Below are positions 58,307-64,000 of a stretch of 64,000 nt of DNA, one piece after another. Positions within the stretch are counted from its first letter, which is position 1. The number at the start of each line of letters is the position of its first letter. The notes below the pieces were generated by a model that had not been told where the DNA came from, did not search any database, and was given only the letters and a program-made list of their open reading frames with translations. Source of the DNA: Allolobophora icterica (taxonomy: Eukaryota; Annelida; Clitellata; Crassiclitellata; Lumbricidae); NCBI GenBank assembly GCA_963556255.1, contig OY744604.1:71970390-72034389 (forward strand), read 5' to 3'. The position numbers and the translations under genes were made by a program.

Positions 58307-60679
58307 GAGGAAGTACACGGAGGTCACGGTTTCGGTAGAAGAAATGAAGAAGGAGACAGATTATTAGAAGCTGCACAGGGATTGGATCTGGCTATTGTAA
58401 ACACATACTTTAGAAAATCAGATGAACACCGAATAACATACCGCAGTGGAAGAAATGCAAGCCAGATTGACTACTTACTGGTGAGGAGGGAGGATAGAAA
58501 GCATATACGTGATTGCAAAGTTATACCAGGAGAGGCAGTGGTCAGCCAACACAGGGTACTGATCATGGACATGATGGTGCAAACTCAACATCAGAAAAGA
58601 AAACAGATCAAGCAAAAGGAACGTATCAGAACTTGGAAACTGAAGGGAGATATAAAAGATGCTTACAAACTGGAGGTGCAGGCACGATTAGCTGGAGCAG
58701 AGGAGGGGACATGGGACAAACTGAAAAGCGGCGTGCTGGGGGCGGCAAAGCAGGTGTGTGGAACAACAAAGGGACAAAAAAGGAAGGAGAGAGATACTTG
58801 GTGGTGGGAGGCAGAGGTGCAGACGGCAATACAAAGCAAGAAGACCGCCTATAAGAACTGGCAGATGAATCGACACGATGATGGACGGAGAGCAGAATAC
58901 AAGGCAACCTGTCGGGAAGCTAAAAGGTCTGTGGCAATAGCCAAAAATAGGGCGTTACAACATATGTACCAGGAGCTAGACACCAAAGAAGGGGAGGGCA
59001 AGATATATAAAATAGCAAGGGCAAGACAAAGAAGTCGACAAGATAAACAGTCAGTAAATGTTATTAAGGACAAGAATGGTAAAATACTCATCGATGAGGA
59101 GGCAATCAGATCCAGATGGAAAACATACTTCGAGGAACTGCTAAATGAAGAAAACCCAAGGGAGCCTCTACAGGAGATCAACCCTGTAGCAGGACCAGAG
59201 ATGGAAATCACCTATAAAGAGATTGAGACAGCAATTGCAATGATGAAGAACAACAAGGCACCGGGGCCATCTGGAATGACGGCCGAAATGTTTAAGGCAC
59301 TGGAACAAAATGGGGTTGAATGGTTATATGTCATCTTAAACAACTTCATGAAGCAGGAAAAACTACCCCAAGATTTGAAAGAAAGTGAAATACTAGCGTT
59401 ATACAAGCAGAAAGGAGATGTGCTGGAATGCGGGAATTACAGAGGAATCAAATTGTTGGAGGTCGTACTCAAGGTGTATGAAAAGATCATTGAGAGGCGT
59501 ATCAGAGAGCGGGTTGAGCTACATGACAACCAGTTTGGCTTCAGGCCAGGGAGGGGTACAACAGATGCAGTGTTCATACTGAGACAGGTACAGGAAAAGG
59601 TTTTAGAAGGAAACAACAAAAGATACTGGACCTTCGTGGATATGGAAAAAGCTTTTGATAGAGTTCCAAGGGATGTCGTTTACTGGAGTTTGAGGAAGAA
59701 GGGAGTCTCGGAGGTAATTGTGCGCTTGGTAAAGTCAATGTATGAAGGTGCAAGAACAACAGTGAGGAGCAGTATAGGCAACACAGGAGAATTCGAGATA
59801 CGAGTGGGTGTACATCAAGGATCGTGCCTGAGTCCTCTACTGTTTATTATTGTGATGGATGCAATATCAGAACATGTAAGGAGAGAGGTACCTTGGGACA
59901 TGCTGTATGCGGATGATCTTATACTGGCGGACGATGCAGAGGCGAAGATGCAAGCACGTTTTACAGACTGGCAGATGGCAGTGGAGAGCAAGGGTCTTAA
60001 GATAAACATCAATAAAACAGAAACCATGGTCTGCTCAAAAACAACGGAAGCAATTGAGATCAGAGACATTGCAGGAAAGTCACTGAAACAGGTTGAAACA
60101 TTTAAATATCTGGGATCGACCATGAATGCACAGGGTGGCTGCGAGCATGACATCAGGAACAGGATTAAGGTGGCTTGGCAGAAATGGAGAGAACTAACGG
60201 GAGTGCTGTGTGACGCCAAAATGCCAACTCAACTCAAGGGAAAGGTATACAAAACAATGGTAAGACCGGTGATGCTATATGGAGCAGAGGCCTGGGCGCT
60301 GACAAAAAGGGATGAAGGGTTACTGGAGAGAACAGAGATGAGAATGCTACGATGGATACTTGGGATCTCACTGAAGGACAGGAAAAGAAATGTGGACATC
60401 AGAAAGAAGCTCGGGGTGGCATGTATAACTGACAAAGTACGAGAGACCAGGCTGAGGTGGTATGGACATGTAATGAGAAAAGAGGATGATAGTTGTGTGA
60501 AAAGAATCATGAATGCAGAGGTATACGGACGCCGCAGCCGGGGACGACAGAGGAAGAGATGGGAAGACACGATACAACAAGACCTAAAACTCCTAAAACT
60601 GAAGAAAGAAGATGCTCAAGAAAGAAACAAGTGGAAGAGAAGGATCCGAGTGGCTGACCCCTCTCCAAAGAGGGATTAA
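58307..60679 (+). CDS. LINE protein: partial endonuclease, reverse transcriptase, C-terminal region
   Basis: The frame is open from the truncation point to TAA at 60677-60679 (790 codons), without stops. It begins inside the endonuclease (HGGHGFGRRNEEGDRLLEAA, then NASQIDYLLVRR). RT follows: MMKNNKAPGPSGMTAEMF, CGNYRGIKLLEVVLK, DNQFGFRPGRGTTDAVFILR, WTFVDMEKAFDRVP, HQGSCLSPLLFIIVMD and MLYADDLILADD (catalytic YADD). The C-terminus has RETRLRWYGHVMRKEDD and RGRQRKRWEDTIQQDL. The order and wording are typical of RTE-like elements (the 'craniofacial development protein 2-like' group). The intact frame suggests recent insertion. With no start and no complete endonuclease it cannot move on its own. 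Confidence 0.9.
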   Translation, partial: EEVHGGHGFGRRNEEGDRLLEAAQGLDLAIVNTYFRKSDEHRITYRSGRNASQIDYLLVRREDRKHIRDCKVIPGEAVVSQHRVLIMDMMVQTQHQKRKQIKQKERIRTWKLKGDIKDAYKLEVQARLAGAEEGTWDKLKSGVLGAAKQVCGTTKGQKRKERDTWWWEAEVQTAIQSKKTAYKNWQMNRHDDGRRAEYKATCREAKRSVAIAKNRALQHMYQELDTKEGEGKIYKIARARQRSRQDKQSVNVIKDKNGKILIDEEAIRSRWKTYFEELLNEENPREPLQEINPVAGPEMEITYKEIETAIAMMKNNKAPGPSGMTAEMFKALEQNGVEWLYVILNNFMKQEKLPQDLKESEILALYKQKGDVLECGNYRGIKLLEVVLKVYEKIIERRIRERVELHDNQFGFRPGRGTTDAVFILRQVQEKVLEGNNKRYWTFVDMEKAFDRVPRDVVYWSLRKKGVSEVIVRLVKSMYEGARTTVRSSIGNTGEFEIRVGVHQGSCLSPLLFIIVMDAISEHVRREVPWDMLYADDLILADDAEAKMQARFTDWQMAVESKGLKININKTETMVCSKTTEAIEIRDIAGKSLKQVETFKYLGSTMNAQGGCEHDIRNRIKVAWQKWRELTGVLCDAKMPTQLKGKVYKTMVRPVMLYGAEAWALTKRDEGLLERTEMRMLRWILGISLKDRKRNVDIRKKLGVACITDKVRETRLRWYGHVMRKEDDSCVKRIMNAEVYGRRSRGRQRKRWEDTIQQDLKLLKLKKEDAQERNKWKRRIRVADPSPKRD

Positions 60680-60721
60680 TTCGAGCCTGAAGGAAAAGAA
60701 GAAGAAGAAGAAGAAGAAGAA
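58307..60721 (+). mobile_element. RTE-like LINE, 5' truncated, inserted in the mariner
   Basis: The insertion is bounded by the 11-bp TSD ggtaatgattt (58296-58306 and 60722-60732). It ends in a (GAA)n tail at about 60696-60721, typical of RTE-group LINEs. The left border falls inside the endonuclease domain. Confidence 0.92.
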
Positions 60722-60928
60722 GGTAATGATTTTGTCTGTTCACATCTACATATAACTTCCAAATGTTATTTAACAATCTTAAAATATGACAAAGTTATGT
60801 TATTTCAAACACGACACCCCCACGATTTTACATGGCTAAAAATAGTTACTTTGTAAAGAAACAAGAAAAATAAATAGTACAACTTGAAATATTTTTACAA
60901 CAAAGCTTTACGAATTGCACTTTCAATT

Positions 60929-61175
60929 TTACATTAAGTGTTCAAAGTGTCCACCATTGGCCTGCACGCATGCCTTCAGCCGTTTGGTAAAGTTCTTGAT
61001 GGCTTTGTTGATCGGCGCCTGTGGCATATCGTCCCATATTGACTGCAAAGCGGCTTTCAACTCGACGATTGTCTTTGGCTTCGGCTGGAGTTTGTGATAC
61101 CTTTCCAGCATGGCTCCCCACACGTGATAGTCAAGGGTTTGAGATCTGGGGAATTTGGTGGCCACTGGTCCTTCT
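60929..61175 (-). pseudogene. mariner transposase C-terminal fragment, frameshifted
   Basis: Minus strand: EKDQWPPNSPDLKPL in one frame, then DYHVWGAMLERYHKLQPKPK, AALQSIWDDMPQAPINKAIK and VQANGGHFEHLM in the next. A one-base loss separates SPDL (last catalytic Asp region of the D,D34D triad) from DYHVW. The N-terminal part is missing. Confidence 0.9.
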
Positions 61176-61711
61176 CAATGATCTTTTAAGCTGGTGCCCT
61201 GTTTTTTGTTTTCATAATAAATGCTACAGTACAACCAATAACGCAACCGTAAAATTTGCACGTTATAAAGCGTGGGCTTGTCTCTGTTCAAATAGCATAA
61301 CTTAGTCAATTGTTGTGATAATATAATGTAATTTGGCAATTGTACGTAGATATGAATGACCAATGGCCGTGTAAATTTTCTTATAAAAATCCAACTTCGT
61401 TCTTGAGATATCAACCAAACACTGCAGAGGATTACTTTATTTTGCCGCACCCTGTATATAACGTGTCTAGATTTCACAGCGATTTAGTTACTACTAGTAA
61501 AGAGCTGTCAAGAACAATGCGACTTTAAGTTTGTTTTTATGCAGCTGTAAAGTGCAATAATTAGACAAGTAAGTTATTAATTATCCACTTCTTTCATTGT
61601 GTAAACAAATAAACTTTCATATTTTTAGACCGACGCATTTTTAGTGACCCATTGGTATGCAACTGAATGTAAATGAAACTTTTGTGGCGCCTTTTCAATG
61701 TGCTGTTCTAG

Positions 61712-61915
61712 GGTTTGTCGAGTGACTTTGCAGAGGAGCGGTTACTAGAGGATGGTCCGAACGCCCTGACTCCACCGAAGACTACACCCGAGTGGGTTAA
61801 GTTCCTAAAGCAGATGTTCCTTGGTTTCGCTATTCTGCTCTGGGCAGGAGCCGTGCTCTGCTTCGCCGCCTACGGCGTCCAATACGCATCGAGCGACCAC
61901 CCACCTGGAGATACT
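61712..61915 (+). CDS. ATPase alpha, exon 4 (M1 segment)
   Basis: 68 codons, phase 0: [35 protein letters not shown], then membrane helix M1 ([20 protein letters not shown]) and the M1-M2 loop [27 protein letters not shown] is diagnostic for the Na+/K+- and H+/K+-ATPase family. The loop keeps Gln at the position of mammalian Q111 but has Thr where cardiac-glycoside-sensitive pumps have N122. Confidence 0.92.
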
Positions 61916-62175
61916 GTAAGCTTCCGCCAATATACATTGACGACTTTTCCAGAAACATGACCAATATTATTATTGATAGTATCGATTGATTTCTTGTTGT
62001 TTTAAACTTTAATCATAATCGTAGTCGTATTCGCCAAGCTTCTAAAGCACCACTCGAAAACCAAGTCTGTCAAGGCCTTCAAGATTGTTACTTTAGTTGT
62101 TGTGCCTTGATGCTGCACTCATTTTGTTTGAACGGTGTTTAAATATTCAGAGACGCTGTGTAATTAATGTTTTAG

Positions 62176-62289
62176 CTTTACCTGGGTATTGTGTTGGTGG
62201 CTGTTGTCGTAATCACCGGATCCTTCGCGTATTATCAGGAAGCAGCCAGTTCAAAGGTCATGGAGTCCTTCAAGAAGCTCGTGCCTCAG
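62176..62289 (+). CDS. ATPase alpha, exon 5 (M2 segment)
   Basis: 38 codons, phase 0: [38 protein letters not shown]. It contains M2 and the stalk leading to the actuator domain. The exon borders (before LYLG, after LVPQ) are plausible for vertebrate ATP1A-type genes. Confidence 0.92.
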
Positions 62290-63081
62290 GTGAACAGAGG
62301 CTTGTCCTTGTGGTGTGGATTAACCAGTCTATGTAAAACTTACAAACGCTGTTCTTGCCGAACGAGTCAAATTTTCTTGTTGATCGAGCTTTATCTGTTG
62401 CTAGACCTAACTTTTGGAACTTTCTCCACACGTCTTGGTCGATCTGGTCAACCTTGCATACCATTTTGTTCTTAGCTCAAAACTGCAATTTCACGTAGCT
62501 TATCCATTGTAGGTTGTCTCTTTATGTCTCACTGGTTTTCGTCATCGATTGATGCCATGTGCGTTAGACACGAATGCTATAGAACTGGTTTATTATCATC
62601 TAGGGGTTAATGCATTAATGTATTGACATTTAATATGAACGAATAAATAAAATTTGGAACTGGAATATTAGAAGCGAATTACTGTCGTTAAAGTTTTAAG
62701 CGATTTGGTAATTATAAATTCTCGATGGGTAAAGAGTTAAAGAAATCACCTTTTTACCAGACCAGATGAACGGTAAGGACAATGCATCTTCTAATTGCAA
62801 TTGTAATTATAGGCTATTTGTAATGGTTCTTGCAACTCTAACTACGAGTCTCACTGTAGTTTTAATTCTGATTGTCATCGTATATGTGACTGCAATTCTA
62901 TAATACTTGTAGCTGTTTCTATAATTGCTACTGTTACTGCCATCTAGAAGTGATCCATAAAGTTCTGACTCAGCTCCACAAAAGGTTTCATGATGTCAAG
63001 AAACTTAAATGATTCAATTCAAAACATATCTTAGACTGATTTCTCAGTCGTGTATTTGAATGGGAACTGTTTTGACGGTAG

Positions 63082-63216
63082 AGTGCGACAGTGATTCGTG
63101 ATGCAGTTAAGCGTGAGGTTCCAGCGGAAGATCTGGTCGTCGGTGACATCGTTGAGGTTAAGTTTGGTGATCGGTTACCAGCAGATGTTCGAGTCACCTA
63201 TGCTCAGGGATTTAAG
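63082..63216 (+). CDS. ATPase alpha, exon 6 (actuator domain, first part)
   Basis: 45 codons, phase 0: [60 protein letters not shown] is conserved; the usual VKGGDR is VKFGDR here and the usual GCK is GFK. ATVIRD at the start is also used by H+/K+-ATPases, so the subfamily stays open. Confidence 0.92.
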
Positions 63217-63384
63217 GTAAATTTTTGTCTAATCTACCTCTGTGTATGTCTGCTTCTGTCAGTCTGTATCTATTTCTAGTTCATTCTTTTAGTAACTTGT
63301 GAAATGAAAGAGGGGTCGAGAGGAATTGAGAATTGGTTTTCCTTTTTCCTTTTTCTGTTTATTCGGAAAGCATCACTCAATTGT

Positions 63385-63787
63385 CAGTGTTTAATCTAGA
63401 CGTGTTTTAATCTAGTGTTTAATCTAGTTCCCCCCGAGGTCAGCAATATTATAATGTAGAGACCTTAAGGAGAGGAAAATTCCCCCAGGATACATGTTTC
63501 CCCCCCCCCTCCACAGGTGAATAATAAACTTTTTAGAGAGATGAATTCCTAAAAAAATGGTCATGAACCTGTTTGTGAGAGTAATTCCTATAGAAAAGTG
63601 TTAGAAATCGGACGAAAGACTAGAGAAAAAAAGAAAAAAGGTTTTCTACTTTTTTGGAGATGAAAGTTTTAAAAGTCTGAAACTTTTTCAAGATGGGTGA
63701 AATTTGAAAAAAAATCTTGTGTAAATTCGTTGGTCCCCCATAAACCTTGTTTCCCCTCCCAGAAGAGGGGGCCTAGATTAAACACTG
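63385..63787. mobile_element. MITE of the CAGTGTTTAATCTAG family, copy 5, in ATPase intron 6
   Basis: Ends cagtgtttaatctag and ctagattaaacactg with a perfect 9-bp TSD ctcaattgt at 63376-63384 and 63788-63796. Its interior is inverted relative to copies 1 and 4. It lies only 33 bp before exon 7. Confidence 0.93.
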
Positions 63788-63820
63788 CTCAATTGTCGAT
63801 GACGGTCTATTTTGTGACAG

Positions 63821-63938
63821 GTCGATAATTCGTCGTTGACGGGTGAATCGGAGCCACTCGCCAGAACTACGGAATTCACTCATGAAAATCCACTAGAAAC
63901 GAAGAACCTGGCTTTCTTTTCTACTAATGTAGTAGAAG
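63821..63938 (+). CDS. ATPase alpha, exon 7 (TGES actuator loop)
   Basis: It reads [20 protein letters not shown] and [19 protein letters not shown] plus one base of the next codon (phase 1, donor gtttgt). The TGES loop (codons 63839-63850) is the catalytic dephosphorylation motif of all P-type ATPases. The gene runs on past the window edge. Confidence 0.93.
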
Positions 63939-64000
63939 GTTTGTTTTGAATATCAGACTCTAAAATCAGCATAACACTTGGGATAGTCTGAACTAGTAAG

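Larger units (their letters stand above)
58215..61454 (-). mobile_element. mariner element split by a LINE (in ATPase intron 3)
   Basis: Terminal inverted repeats of about 37 bp (left from 58215, cagggtgcggcaaaataaag; right ends with the complement at 61454) with one mismatch, flanked by TA. On the minus strand the transposase C-terminus is readable at 60929-61175. The element is disrupted at 58306/58307 by an RTE-like LINE with an 11-bp TSD. Without the LINE the mariner would be about 0.8 kb, so it is also deleted for the N-terminal transposase. Confidence 0.9.

Noticed and set aside
58626..60580. Multiple minus-strand frames of 60-134 residues
   Set aside because: Shadows of the plus-strand LINE frame.

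Overview
The window is nuclear DNA of an animal, most likely a marine invertebrate deuterostome such as an echinoderm. This rests on split genes with clean GT/AG borders and matching phases, long introns, CARD-domain genes in tandem, and a very dense mix of transposon families. I cannot name the species. The assignment to echinoderms is inference.

Layout. 3.5-5.7 kb (+): last two exons of a single-pass membrane protein with a tyrosine-rich tail. 11.0-14.6 kb (+): a three-exon gene of unknown function. 19.1-21.2 kb and 28.8-30.1 kb (-): two paralogous genes, each with a CARD exon spliced to a coiled-coil exon; the first has an in-frame stop. 56.2 kb to the right edge (+): the first seven coding exons of a P2C-type ATPase alpha subunit (Na+/K+-ATPase type, possibly H+/K+), running out of the window.

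Nearly everything else is mobile or repetitive DNA. Several elements could be delimited to the base by terminal inverted repeats and target-site duplications (TSDs). They are: many hAT-like elements with 8-bp TSDs; a MITE family with 9-bp TSDs (five full copies, one end pair); a Helitron-like element; a mariner split by a 5'-truncated RTE-like LINE in ATPase intron 3; a piggyBac remnant; L2/CR1-like LINE 3' ends; tRNA-derived SINEs; and a 4.2-kb LTR retrotransposon with internally deleted coding capacity. That retrotransposon sits in a 65-bp tandem array, inside an 8.1-kb hAT-like element, inside a ~230-bp tandem array (35.2-46.3 kb).

The observation I consider most novel is the octamer TAGGCCTA. 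I located at least 25 copies by reading, against about one expected for an 8-mer in 64 kb. In five comparisons between related sequences inside the window, one copy has TA (or a close variant) where the other has TAGGCCTA or TAGGCCCTA, so GGCC plus a duplicated TA has been gained precisely. A SINE promoter shows the same pattern against the general tRNA consensus. This is what excision footprints of a TA-targeting Tc1/mariner-type element with GG termini would look like.

A second useful structure is an old dispersed duplication (about 25.5-32 kb versus 47.3-49.5 kb). Each copy preserves the empty insertion sites of elements found in the other.
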